Origin: Oceanobacillus chungangensis
GTDB taxonomy: Bacteria; Bacillota; Bacilli; Bacillales; Amphibacillaceae
DNA: 64,000 bases
Direction: 5' to 3'
NCBI RefSeq assembly: GCF_003369565.1
Contig: NZ_PIOD01000006.1
Coordinates: 62,001 to 126,000, forward strand
Shown here piece by piece: positions 53,524 through 62,182 of the stretch. A program made the translations under genes and the position numbers. The first letter of the stretch is position 1. Every line of letters starts with the position of its first letter. The notes under the pieces are model-generated. The model was not told the DNA's origin. It saw only the letters and a program-made list of their open reading frames with translations, and searched no databases.

Positions 53524-54699
53524 ATGACAAGACATTATGAAGTAATTGTTGTTGGTGCTGGTTCAATGGGGATGGCTGCAGGCTATTATTTAGCGAAACA
53601 AGGAGTAAAAACATTATTAATCGATGCATTTGATCCGCCACATGATCAAGGAAGTCACTTTGGTGAAACACGAATTATCCGACATGCGTATGGTGAGGGA
53701 AGAGAGTATGTCCCTCTAGCACTTAGATCACAAGAGCTGTGGAATGAGCTAGAAAAGAAAACGCATCTAAAAATATTTACCCAAGCTGGTGCAATGGGCT
53801 TTGGTCCTAAAGGGAATGCGCCATTTATTGATGAGGCAATTGCAAGTGGGATAGAATATAATTTAGAAGTCGATCACCTTTCAGGGGCAGAAATGAAAGA
53901 CCGTTTTCCAGGGTTAAATGTTCCGGATGATTATAATGCCTTTTATGAACCTAATTCCGGATTTTTATATAGTGAAAATTGTATTCAGGCTTATAGAGAA
54001 CTTGCAGAACACCATGGTGCTGAATTATCCGTTAACAATCCCGTTGTCGATATCGAGGCATATGAAGATGGGGTGAAAGTCGTTACGAACAAAGACACAT
54101 TTACAGCAAACAAACTAATTATTTGCAGTGGAGCTTGGAATAAGGAGATTCTTGCCAAACTGGACCTGGATTTGCCACTCATACCGACACGTCAACCTGT
54201 TGCTTGGTTTGAAGCAGAAGAATCATTATTTAATGTAAATAATTTTCCTACTTTCATGGTTGAAGTTCCAAGTGGTGACACTAGAGCCATTTATTACGGA
54301 TTTCCTACGTTCGGCGGATGCGGCGTAAAAGTGGGAAGGCATGATTTCGTTGATATCATTGAACCTGAGACAATGAACCGTGAATTTGGTTCTGATCCAA
54401 ATGATGAGGGACATATTCGTGAATTCTTGGATAATTTCATGCCGAAAGCTTCAGGAGCGTTAAAGAAAGGGGTCATTTGTATGTATACAAGAACCCCGGA
54501 CGGGCACTTTATCATTGATAAACATCCACAGCATTCACATATTTCTATCGCAGCAGGATTTGCTGGACATGGCTACAAGTTTGCAAGTGTCGTAGGTGAA
54601 ATATTATCTCAATTAGCTGTGAAAGGTGAAACAGAGCACGATATTAATATTTTTAGAATTAATCGACCAAGTTTGCAGGAGAAAAGTGTCAGTAAGTAA
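53524..54699 (+). CDS. soxA: Monomeric sarcosine oxidase
   Basis: A 391-residue flavoenzyme that oxidises sarcosine to glycine, formaldehyde and H2O2. The FAD motif GAGSMGMAAGYYLA is near residues 11-24, and TRIIRHAYGEGREYVPLALR is nearly identical to the Bacillus enzyme. The covalent-FAD cysteine is kept (GVICMYTRT, Cys319), as are the GRHDF histidine and HGYKF lysine. It is clearly closer to monomeric SOX than to N-methyltryptophan oxidase. GGGGG lies 9 bases upstream. It completes creatinine-to-glycine breakdown and has its own cre-like site. Confidence 0.94.
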   Translation: MTRHYEVIVVGAGSMGMAAGYYLAKQGVKTLLIDAFDPPHDQGSHFGETRIIRHAYGEGREYVPLALRSQELWNELEKKTHLKIFTQAGAMGFGPKGNAPFIDEAIASGIEYNLEVDHLSGAEMKDRFPGLNVPDDYNAFYEPNSGFLYSENCIQAYRELAEHHGAELSVNNPVVDIEAYEDGVKVVTNKDTFTANKLIICSGAWNKEILAKLDLDLPLIPTRQPVAWFEAEESLFNVNNFPTFMVEVPSGDTRAIYYGFPTFGGCGVKVGRHDFVDIIEPETMNREFGSDPNDEGHIREFLDNFMPKASGALKKGVICMYTRTPDGHFIIDKHPQHSHISIAAGFAGHGYKFASVVGEILSQLAVKGETEHDINIFRINRPSLQEKSVSK

Positions 54700-54736
54700 T
54701 TGGCATGAAGTATTTTATTAAGTTATTATCATTGTG

Positions 54737-54767
54737 AAAAAGATGTCTAGAAATAGGCATCTTTTTT
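54737..54767 (+). terminator. Terminator after sarcosine oxidase
   Basis: AAAAGATGTCTA / TAGGCATCTTTT (one G-U), 4-base loop, T-run. The following ~245 bases to the next gene hold nothing I can identify. Confidence 0.85.
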
Positions 54768-55015
54768 GGCTGGGTCATTATTAGCTTCCAGTGTGTATCT
54801 TGCAGGATTTGATTGCCTAAGATAAAATGACCTTGTTAATAGAAGATTTAGAATTAGGGTGTGAGTAATAAATACACCATAAATTTAATGAATCAGCTTC
54901 ATAGAAAATTTAGTGAAAATAATTTGGAGAGAAGTGCAATTATCATACATAATATATTTAAAAAAGATTTGTTTCTAGGAACTAAAATAATAAAATCACA
55001 GGGGAAGTATAAGTT

Positions 55016-55471
55016 ATGATTATCGAACATTTGAAGTCGACAGAAGCGGCGCCAATGGAATTGCTCCTATCAGCAGATCCATCACGTGAGCTTGTAGAGG
55101 AATATTTAGCTGCTGGAAATTGTTTTATTGCAAGGAATCGAGATGAGATTATCGCAGTTTATGTTTTATTGCCAATAAACGCAACTACGATTGAGCTAAT
55201 GAATATCGCTGTAGCTGAAAAAGAACAAGGAAAAGGGATTGGAAAGGAATTAATCAATCATGCCATTGAATATGCTAGAAAGCAAGGGTATTCTGCCATT
55301 CAAGTAGGTACAGGAAATTCAAGTATCGGTCAGCTCGCTCTGTATCAAAAGTGTGGATTTCGTATCATTGGAATTGAGCCTGATTTCTTCGTGAGAAATT
55401 ATGAAGAACAGATTATCGAGAACGGAATTATTTGCCGAGACATGATTCGACTGGAGCGAAAGTTAATTTAA
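55016..55471 (+). CDS. GNAT acetyltransferase (YvbK-like)
   Basis: A 151-residue single-domain GNAT. The acetyl-CoA loop EQGKGIGKELINHA is near residues 70-83, and QLALYQKCGFRIIGIEPDFF is the conserved C-terminal part. It resembles Bacillus YvbK. GGGGAAG precedes ATG 55016. The acceptor is unknown. The next gene follows after 41 bases. Confidence 0.87.
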   Translation: MIIEHLKSTEAAPMELLLSADPSRELVEEYLAAGNCFIARNRDEIIAVYVLLPINATTIELMNIAVAEKEQGKGIGKELINHAIEYARKQGYSAIQVGTGNSSIGQLALYQKCGFRIIGIEPDFFVRNYEEQIIENGIICRDMIRLERKLI

Positions 55472-55512
55472 TCATCATTTGGCAAAATTAAATTACTGGG
55501 AGCAAAATAAAA

Positions 55513-55791
55513 ATGGAGAACGAAGAAAAGTACTTAAGAGCGAAGAAGCGGGTACAAAATCTGAAAGGGTTTTATCAACATCTACTATCCTATATTTTAG
55601 TAAATATCATGCTATTTATCATTAATATGGTAACCGATGCAAGTCATTGGTGGTTTATCTATCCACTCATGGGGTGGGGGATTGGCTTAATCGCGCATGC
55701 ACTCTCTGTCTATTCTGACGGATTCATGGGTGCAGACTGGGAAGAAAGAAAAATAAAAGAATATATGGAGAAGGATAAGCGGGACAATTAA
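55513..55791 (+). CDS. 2TM-domain protein
   Basis: A 92-residue protein with the 2TM-domain layout: AKKRVQNLKGFYQHLLSYIL leading into helix 1, helix 2 after a WW pair (WWFIYPLMGWGIGLIAHAL) and a cytoplasmic tail DWEERKIKEYM. Such domains often sit at the N-terminus of histidine kinases or stand alone. Function unknown. Ribosome site GGGAG. Confidence 0.82.
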   Translation: MENEEKYLRAKKRVQNLKGFYQHLLSYILVNIMLFIINMVTDASHWWFIYPLMGWGIGLIAHALSVYSDGFMGADWEERKIKEYMEKDKRDN

Positions 55792-56004
55792 TCGTTAGAG
55801 ATAATAATGCTCGTCATATGGAGGCAGTCATAGATTTCAAATATACGATAATAAAAATATGCACTGCATGTATGCAGTGCCTTAATATTTACAGCAGAAA
55901 GTATTAGAATAACTGATTCGAGAAACCTAGGTATTTTGACTCCTTTATGCAGCTATTTGTAAGATTGTTAGCCCAAATGTTATAGCAACTTAGCTTATTA
56001 ATAA

Positions 56005-56523
56005 TTATTCCAACATCGAGTTAGCAATCTCAACTAAATCATCTATCGTGAAATCAGCATCTGTGACATCAGGAGGTACTAGTAACGATAACTCCTGATA
56101 ATTACCATCTTCTCCCTGCCAATGTAGTTCGTACTCTCCAGTCACTTTAGCCTCTATGCCGCTTTCCAAGGTTACCGTTTCATTACTAGTTTCATTTGCA
56201 AACGTTACATCGCCATACATCGTGTTGAGAATAAGCTGATAATCTGTAGCTTCATCTGCGTAAATAAAGGTTGTGTTAATAATATTACCTGTTGGGTCGT
56301 TGTACGGCTCACTAGAATATCCAAAATGTATCGTTTCGTAAGTATCTGGAAGTTTTGAAGGAACGACGATGTTTTTTCTGAAATCTTCAGGCAGTACTTC
56401 AATATCTTGGATAATTGTTTCTGGATATTCAGATATTATCTTTGCAGATGGATTTGCATCATCGGAACATGCCACAAGTATAACAAGCAGCAAAATTGCA
56501 ATTGTTAATAATATTTTTTTCAA
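56005..56523 (-). CDS. Hypothetical lipoprotein (DUF4367-like)
   Basis: About 172 residues: a lipoprotein signal with lipobox LVAC, then a beta-rich acidic domain containing VPSKLPDTYETIHFGY and TLESGIEAKVTGEYELHWQG, resembling DUF4367 domains found near the sporulation/sigma-factor regulator lipoproteins. AAGGAG lies 9 bases before TTG 56523; an earlier TTG at 56541 overlaps that site. Anchored outside the membrane. Function unknown. Confidence 0.72.
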   Translation of the reverse strand: MKKILLTIAILLLVILVACSDDANPSAKIISEYPETIIQDIEVLPEDFRKNIVVPSKLPDTYETIHFGYSSEPYNDPTGNIINTTFIYADEATDYQLILNTMYGDVTFANETSNETVTLESGIEAKVTGEYELHWQGEDGNYQELSLLVPPDVTDADFTIDDLVEIANSMLE

Positions 56524-56685
56524 TATAATCTGCTCCTTCAATATGTAATAGTACTTATACGATAAATTAAGTGTTAGGTTTCAATTTTTCGATAATTATT
56601 CTTTAATATTTTAACTGAAAATTGACACATATCAGCAAAACTACCTATGTAATTATGATAAAATGGTATAAAGGAGCGAGGTTAC

Positions 56686-56766
56686 GTGATTTTACATACG
56701 GAGGTATCGGGAAGCTTTTTAGAAAAAAAGTTAGTGAGTCAAATACAAGAGAGTGATAAGTGCTGA
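56686..56766 (+). CDS. Possible 26-residue leader peptide before the DJ-1 gene
   Basis: AAGGAGCGAGG precedes GTG 56686 in a short frame (MILHTEVSGSFLEKKLVSQI, six more residues, stop), 33 bases before the DJ-1/PfpI gene. It has a good ribosome site but no recognised similarity. It may be a remnant or a chance frame. Confidence 0.25.
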   Translation: MILHTEVSGSFLEKKLVSQIQESDKC

Positions 56767-56799
56767 GCATTTAAAATAATTGGGAAGGACGTTGGAACA

Positions 56800-57420
56800 T
56801 TGAATAAACAGAAACAGGTGGGGATATTGCTGTATGAGTATGTAGACATTTTGGACTTCTCTGGACCAGCCGAAGTGTTATCACTTGCAGCTATAAATAA
56901 ATTACAGCAATCTGTAAATCTATATAAAAAGAAAATGTTGGCAAACAATCCATTCCGTGTCTTTACGGTTTCCGAAACGGGTGAACAAATAAAAACACAT
57001 ACAGGGATAAAAGTAGAACCGGAATTTAGTTTTGTGAATGCACCCAAAATTGATATATTAATCATTCCTGGAGGACCGCTGCGAGCTGTAGAGGAAATAA
57101 GCAAAAATGAAAGAATAATAAATTGGATTATGGAACACTCGCAAGTTGACTACTTGTGCTCTGTTTGTACAGGGGCATTTATTCTTGCAAGAACAGGTGT
57201 GTTGAACGGAAAAAAGGCAGCGACACACCACTTAGCTTCGAATATACTTAAAAGAAAGTATCCATCTATTCAAGTAGCTTCTGAAAAAGTTATACAAGAT
57301 GAAAATGTTATTACTTGTGGTGGCGTGTCATCTGGAATTAATATGGCACTATACTTGGTTGAACAAGTACTTGGAAGTGAAGCGGCAGAGAGAACCGCCA
57401 AAACAATTGAATTTACATAA
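56800..57420 (+). CDS. DJ-1/PfpI family protein (isocyanide-hydratase-like)
   Basis: A 206-residue class-I glutamine-amidotransferase-like fold. It opens QVGILLYEYVDILDFSGPAE with the acidic Glu, and the nucleophile elbow Cys is in LCSVCTGAFILA near residue 124, followed by THHLASNIL. Close to isonitrile hydratases and the sensor domain of GlxA-type AraC regulators. It starts at TTG 56800 behind AAGGAC. The actual reaction is unknown. The Nudix gene follows 15 bases later. Confidence 0.85.
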   Translation: MNKQKQVGILLYEYVDILDFSGPAEVLSLAAINKLQQSVNLYKKKMLANNPFRVFTVSETGEQIKTHTGIKVEPEFSFVNAPKIDILIIPGGPLRAVEEISKNERIINWIMEHSQVDYLCSVCTGAFILARTGVLNGKKAATHHLASNILKRKYPSIQVASEKVIQDENVITCGGVSSGINMALYLVEQVLGSEAAERTAKTIEFT

Positions 57421-57435
57421 GGTAGGGGGAAGAAG

Positions 57436-57930
57436 ATGATGTTTAAATACACCATTTGCTTCATTAAAAGAGGAAATGAAATATTACTATTGAATCGTGA
57501 AAAATCGAGCTGGATGGGAAGATGGAATGGTGTTGGTGGCAAGTTAGAATTGGGTGAAACACCATTGGAATGCATACTACGTGAAATTAAGGAAGAAACA
57601 GGGATTGAAGTAGCTAAGGTGGCATATAAAGGCATGGTTACTTGGATTGATAAGAATGTTTCTCAAGGTGGCATGTATGCGTATATTGCAGAAGTAGCTG
57701 AAAATTATCAATATCCTACGCCATTGAAAACAGTGGAAGGGATCTTGGATTGGAAAAAGATTGACTGGATTTTGCATCCTGAAAATGAAGGCATCGCGAA
57801 TCTGAAATATTATCTACATACAATGTTAGAAGATGATCGTACATATGAACATCAATTTGTTTATGATGGGGATAGGGTTCTTGAATTTGCAACTATCCCT
57901 CAGGAACAAGAGGCTACAATCGGAAAATAA
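57436..57930 (+). CDS. Nudix hydrolase (MutT/YtkD-like)
   Basis: A 164-residue protein with a complete Nudix box: GGKLELGETP then REIKEETGIEV, residues ~35-60, which binds Mg and cleaves nucleoside diphosphate-X substrates. FLWNGVGGK-like WNGVGGKLE resembles 8-oxo-dGTP diphosphatases. GGGGGAAG precedes the ATG. It belongs to a string of closely packed genes (56800-58778), possibly one operon. The substrate is not certain. Confidence 0.88.
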   Translation: MMFKYTICFIKRGNEILLLNREKSSWMGRWNGVGGKLELGETPLECILREIKEETGIEVAKVAYKGMVTWIDKNVSQGGMYAYIAEVAENYQYPTPLKTVEGILDWKKIDWILHPENEGIANLKYYLHTMLEDDRTYEHQFVYDGDRVLEFATIPQEQEATIGK

Positions 57931-57947
57931 AAAGAGGGAGTTTAGGG

Positions 57948-58778
57948 ATGTTAACATATGAACAATTAAAAGAAATTAAATCGCTCCAATTTATCTGTGA
58001 GGCGGGAGAGGACTTTGAATTAAAACTGAATTGGGACATGCTGCGAAAAAGGGAGGAAGGGGAAGCAAATGATTTCTTCCATTATAGTAGTAATGGTCTG
58101 CTTGTTGGATTTTTAGCATTATATGATTTTGGTAACAAGGTAGAAATATGTGGAATGGTGCATCCACAGCACCGGAGAAAAGGAATCTTCTCGGATCTAT
58201 TTTCGAAAGCAATTCAAGTTTGTAAAGAACGGCAATATGATGAAATATTATTGAATGCTCCTGCAAACTCTGTTATGGCAAAGAAATTTTTCGAATCATT
58301 AACATGCAATTATGCTAATACAGAATATCAAATGAAATGGTTTGAAACGGAATTGATAGAAGAAAAAGATGTTCGAATAAGACCGTCAGTCACTAAAGCT
58401 GATCTTCAGCTAGAAGTCCAACTAGATGTTTGCTGTTTTGGATTTTCAGAAGGAGAGGCAGTTGATTATAACAACCGAATAAGGCGGGAAAACGATCAAC
58501 AATTTTACATCATTGAATTTGAAGAGGAAGCTGTAGGGAAAATTAGAGTTTCTCATGAGAAGAGCGATGCTTGGATATACGGGTTTGCTATATTACCAGA
58601 ACATCAGGGTAAAGGGATTGGCAGGAAAGCTTTGAAGAAAATAGTTTTAGCAGAGCATCAACAGGGAAAGAATATCTTCCTTGATGTTGAGGCGACAAAC
58701 AATCATGCGTTAAAGCTCTATGAATCATGTGGTTTTCAATCATTCCATGCACAGGATTATTATCGGATGGAACAATAA
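57948..58778 (+). CDS. Tandem-GNAT acetyltransferase
   Basis: A 276-residue protein with two GNAT domains: the first with PQHRRKGIFSDLFSKAI near residues 70-86, the second with PEHQGKGIGRKALKKIV near 220-236 and NNHALKLYESCGFQS at the end. The layout resembles the mycothiol-synthase-like class. The first domain retains the acetyl-CoA loop, so both may be active. It follows the Nudix gene after 17 bases. The substrate is unknown. Confidence 0.85.
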   Translation: MLTYEQLKEIKSLQFICEAGEDFELKLNWDMLRKREEGEANDFFHYSSNGLLVGFLALYDFGNKVEICGMVHPQHRRKGIFSDLFSKAIQVCKERQYDEILLNAPANSVMAKKFFESLTCNYANTEYQMKWFETELIEEKDVRIRPSVTKADLQLEVQLDVCCFGFSEGEAVDYNNRIRRENDQQFYIIEFEEEAVGKIRVSHEKSDAWIYGFAILPEHQGKGIGRKALKKIVLAEHQQGKNIFLDVEATNNHALKLYESCGFQSFHAQDYYRMEQ

Positions 58779-58912
58779 CGTAAGCACTCGTACTAGCAGT
58801 AGAGCAGGGCATGATCTCTATTGTCACGGAATTAAGTGAGAAAGTTTTTTATATCCTTTCGTCTAAATACTATTGAAAACAACCTAGAAAACACTCGAAA
58901 GGAGAATGACCT

Positions 58913-59206
58913 ATGCCAAATTGTCAGAAATGCGGCCAACAATGGAGTTGGTCTCAAACATTAAAGGTGAATTTTAAACTCGATGGAATGGAGTGTCCAA
59001 ATTGTGGGGAAAAACAATATGTCACTTCTAAATCAAAGAAAAAATTAAATCGAATCTCTTATCTGCCAGCTATGTTAATCATACTACTATTATTTGATTT
59101 GTCTCTGCAAATCACCATTGGATTTATTATCGTTGGGTGTATTTTAATGATTGGATTTTACCCTTTTCTAATTGAGTTAACTAGCGAAGATGAGGGAGCT
59201 TTTTAG
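58913..59206 (+). CDS. CXXC-20-CXXC zinc-finger membrane protein
   Basis: A 97-residue protein: an N-terminal treble-clef-like pair of CxxC knuckles, CQKC at residues 4-7 and CPNC near 28-31 with ~20 residues between, followed by a basic linker and two membrane helices (YLPAMLIILLLFDL and TIGFIIVGCILMIGF). It matches a small Bacillales family of putative zinc-binding membrane proteins. AAAGGAG precedes the ATG. Function unknown. Confidence 0.82.
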   Translation: MPNCQKCGQQWSWSQTLKVNFKLDGMECPNCGEKQYVTSKSKKKLNRISYLPAMLIILLLFDLSLQITIGFIIVGCILMIGFYPFLIELTSEDEGAF

Positions 59207-59228
59207 AAATATGAAAGTGGGGGATTAA

Positions 59229-60152
59229 ATGGCTGAAAAAGAAATATTACATCGTTTTGGTTTTGCGACAGATGAGGAGCCGGTAAGTATTTATCCTTTT
59301 TCTCCAGTCTTTAAAGTAAAGGGAGAAACAAATGATTTCATTATTAAACGTACGCAGAATCAAGAACGAAAAGTTATGGATTATGTTACGATGCTAAGAG
59401 ATAATGGAGTAAATGTCGTGACGCCTGTGCCATTAAAAGCTGAAAACCCGCAACTGATTGGCAATGAAACATATGTCACTTATCCGTTTATCGATGGGAC
59501 TTCATATACTGGAAAAGATCAAGAAATTATCGAGGCAGGAAGACTTTTAGGGGAAATCCATTATCTTTCGCCTCTAGAAAACACTTATAATCTTGATACG
59601 TATGATGTATTTGATTTCAATGAGGAAGAAGTTGAGGAAAGTGTTCAGAAAATCAAAACGTATGCAGCTGGTTTTAATGTTTCAATCGACATATTGCAAC
59701 TGGAAGCAAAATTAATGGAGGCCGTTAAGACACAAGAAATATTGAAAAATTGTCGATTACCGCTTGTAGCAACGCCACATGATTATAAAGCAAATAACTT
59801 AATCTATACGCCGATGCCATTTTTAATTGATCCAGACAATGCAGCATGGGTTCCACGAATATTTGATTTAGCGCTTGCTTTACTATTATTTCATAATGAA
59901 ATGGCTACCGCTCCAGATAGAGTATTTACTACTACTGAATGGCAGACATTTTTATCAGGATATATAGAGAATGTCTCCATTTCAGAACCGGAACTTTCAA
60001 ATTGGCAGAGCGCAGTTGAGCACGTATTTTTAGATGAAGTAATGTGGCTAATGGCTGAAGTAGAAGAAGATTGGTCAAACCCTAAGCAACGAAATCTGTT
60101 TGTTAGCTTGACTCAGTTTATATTGAATTCCTCTAGCTATAGTCTTGATTAA
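59229..60152 (+). CDS. Aminoglycoside/choline-kinase-like phosphotransferase
   Basis: A 307-residue APH-fold protein. There is a P-loop-like region near residue 30 with the ATP lysine in NDFIIKRTQNQE, the catalytic loop PHDYKANNLIY near 190 (an HD...N variant in place of HGDLHxxN) and the metal Asp in LIDPDNA. Such proteins phosphorylate small hydroxylated compounds, including drugs, sugars or choline. AAGTGGGGG precedes the ATG, 22 bases after the zinc-finger gene. The substrate cannot be told. Confidence 0.82.
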   Translation: MAEKEILHRFGFATDEEPVSIYPFSPVFKVKGETNDFIIKRTQNQERKVMDYVTMLRDNGVNVVTPVPLKAENPQLIGNETYVTYPFIDGTSYTGKDQEIIEAGRLLGEIHYLSPLENTYNLDTYDVFDFNEEEVEESVQKIKTYAAGFNVSIDILQLEAKLMEAVKTQEILKNCRLPLVATPHDYKANNLIYTPMPFLIDPDNAAWVPRIFDLALALLLFHNEMATAPDRVFTTTEWQTFLSGYIENVSISEPELSNWQSAVEHVFLDEVMWLMAEVEEDWSNPKQRNLFVSLTQFILNSSSYSLD

Positions 60153-60184
60153 AATGCCAATCTAGAAGGCAGGGCAGGGCTGAT

Positions 60185-60284
60185 ACCGATATAATTGAAA
60201 ATACGCTGATATATTTAATGAACAGGCCGATATATTGAAAAAATTCGCCGATATCTGTTCCGTTTAAGCCGATATTCGACAAAC
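60185..60284 (+). repeat. Dispersed GCCGATAT repeat element, copy D
   Basis: Units start (CCG) at 60186, 60206 (GCTGATAT variant), 60227, 60248 and 60269: the same 20-21-21-21 spacing as the other three copies although spacer bases differ. It begins 32 bases after the kinase-like gene and ends in GCCGATATTCGACAAA. Confidence 0.9.
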
Positions 60285-60447
60285 TAATCGGAGAAAAATT
60301 TGTTTACTGTTTTAAGGGAAATCGTGATGTAGAAACAGAATAAACTGATATACTTATGAAAAAGCATATATCTATAAAATGTAAATTAGGTAAACTTAAT
60401 CCAACTATTAAATTGATTAATCTTAACGCTAGGACTGGAGGAAAAAA

Positions 60448-62121
60448 ATGAGTTTAACAGATATTGAAATTGCCCATCAGGTAACAATGAAACCAATCGG
60501 AGAAATTGCGAAGAAGGCAGGGATTGCTCAAGGAGATCTCGAACTTTATGGAAATTATAAAGCAAAAATTAATTATAATGTAATGGACGAGCTAAAGGAT
60601 AAGAAGGATGGGAAACTAATTCTTGTCACAGCCATTTCCCCTACACCTGCAGGAGAAGGAAAGACAACAACTGTTGTTGGACTTGGTGATGCACTGCAAA
60701 GAATTGGCGAGAATGCGTTTATTGCACTTAGAGAGCCATCACTTGGACCGGTTTTTGGTGTAAAAGGTGGAGCAGCTGGTGGCGGGTATGCACAGGTTGT
60801 ACCGATGGAAGATATTAATTTACATTTTACTGGTGACTTTCATGCAATCGGAGCGGCAAATAATTTACTTGCAGCAATGATTGATAATCATATCCATCAA
60901 GGAAATCAATTACATATAGATACAAGGAAAATAACTTGGAAACGAGTTGTTGATATGAATGATCGACAATTGCGTTTTATTGTTAATGGATTAAACGGAA
61001 AGATAAATGGTGTTCCCCGTGAAGATGGTTTTGATATTACCGTTGCATCGGAAATCATGGCAGTCCTTTGTTTATCGAATAGCATTTCGGAAATGAAGGA
61101 AAAGCTAAAAAACATTATCATTGGCTACACTACAGCGGATGAGCCTGTTACGGCAGGACAATTAAATGCACATGGCGCAATGGCAGCCTTATTAAAGGAT
61201 GCGCTAAAGCCGAATCTAGTGCAAACACTTGAGCACACACCTGCTTTAATTCATGGTGGACCATTTGCAAATATTGCCCACGGCTGCAACAGTATTATGG
61301 CGACAAAATTAGCCTTAAAATACGCAGACTATGTTGTAACCGAAGCTGGATTTGGTGCAGACCTTGGCGCAGAGAAATTTATGGATATTAAATGTCGTAT
61401 AGCAGGTTTGGAACCATCTGCAGTTGTTGTAGTCGCAACAGTTCGTGCATTAAAGATGCATGGTGGCGTAGCAAAAACAGAGCTGAACCATGAAAACTTG
61501 TCCGCACTTGAAACTGGGCTTCCGAACTTACTGAAGCATTTAGAAAATGTTCAAGAAGTCTTTGGCATGCCAGCAGTTGTTGCGATAAATAAATTCCCAA
61601 CAGATAGTGAAGCAGAACTTAACTTAGTGAAAGAAAAATGTGAGGCATTAGGTGTAAAAGTTGTACTTTCAGATGTATGGGCAAATGGCGGAGCAGGGGG
61701 AGAAGACCTTGCAAAAGAAGTTGTCCGCTTAGCAAATACAGAAAATAATTTCCGATTTGCTTATGACTTAGAAGATTCCATTACGGAAAAATTGGAGAAA
61801 ATCGTAAAGAAAGTATATGGTGGCTTTGGAATCGAATTATCCAAGTCAGCACAAAAGGAAATCGACCGATTAGAGTCTCTTGGATTTGGTAAATTACCTA
61901 TTTGTATGGCAAAGACCCAATACTCTTTATCTGATGATCCAACGAAATTAGGACGTCCAGAAGGATTTACTGTAATGATAAAAGATATCAAGGTTTCAGC
62001 AGGGGCTGGATTTATTGTTGCCTTAACAGGAACGATTATGACGATGCCAGGACTTCCAAAGAAACCAGCAGCTGAAAATATTGATGTAGATGAAAATGGA
62101 CAAATTCAAGGATTATTCTAA
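60448..62121 (+). CDS. fhs: Formate-tetrahydrofolate ligase
   Basis: A 557-residue enzyme, the normal length. The ATP loop [10 protein letters not shown] is near residue 71, [22 protein letters not shown] is the highly conserved stretch after it, and GRPEGFT is near the end. It makes 10-formyl-THF from formate, THF and ATP. GGAGG lies 7 bases before the ATG. It is followed by folC and folE, giving a folate/one-carbon cluster. No riboswitch was seen in the 160-base leader. Confidence 0.96.
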   Translation: MSLTDIEIAHQVTMKPIGEIAKKAGIAQGDLELYGNYKAKINYNVMDELKDKKDGKLILVTAISPTPAGEGKTTTVVGLGDALQRIGENAFIALREPSLGPVFGVKGGAAGGGYAQVVPMEDINLHFTGDFHAIGAANNLLAAMIDNHIHQGNQLHIDTRKITWKRVVDMNDRQLRFIVNGLNGKINGVPREDGFDITVASEIMAVLCLSNSISEMKEKLKNIIIGYTTADEPVTAGQLNAHGAMAALLKDALKPNLVQTLEHTPALIHGGPFANIAHGCNSIMATKLALKYADYVVTEAGFGADLGAEKFMDIKCRIAGLEPSAVVVVATVRALKMHGGVAKTELNHENLSALETGLPNLLKHLENVQEVFGMPAVVAINKFPTDSEAELNLVKEKCEALGVKVVLSDVWANGGAGGEDLAKEVVRLANTENNFRFAYDLEDSITEKLEKIVKKVYGGFGIELSKSAQKEIDRLESLGFGKLPICMAKTQYSLSDDPTKLGRPEGFTVMIKDIKVSAGAGFIVALTGTIMTMPGLPKKPAAENIDVDENGQIQGLF

Positions 62122-62182
62122 ATCGAAAATTAGAATATCTTTATGGATGAGAATGATCAATTGCTAAGGAGTTTTACTTTTC

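Noticed and set aside
53524..54699. N-methyl-L-tryptophan oxidase (SolA)
   Set aside because: The covalent-FAD Cys context, the TRIIRHAYGEGREYVPLALR stretch and the creatinase neighbourhood fit Bacillus monomeric sarcosine oxidase better.
55858..55887. GCACTGCAT...ATGCAGTGC hairpin as a terminator after the 2TM gene
   Set aside because: The stem is good, but it is followed by CTTAATATTT rather than a T-run and the function is unclear.
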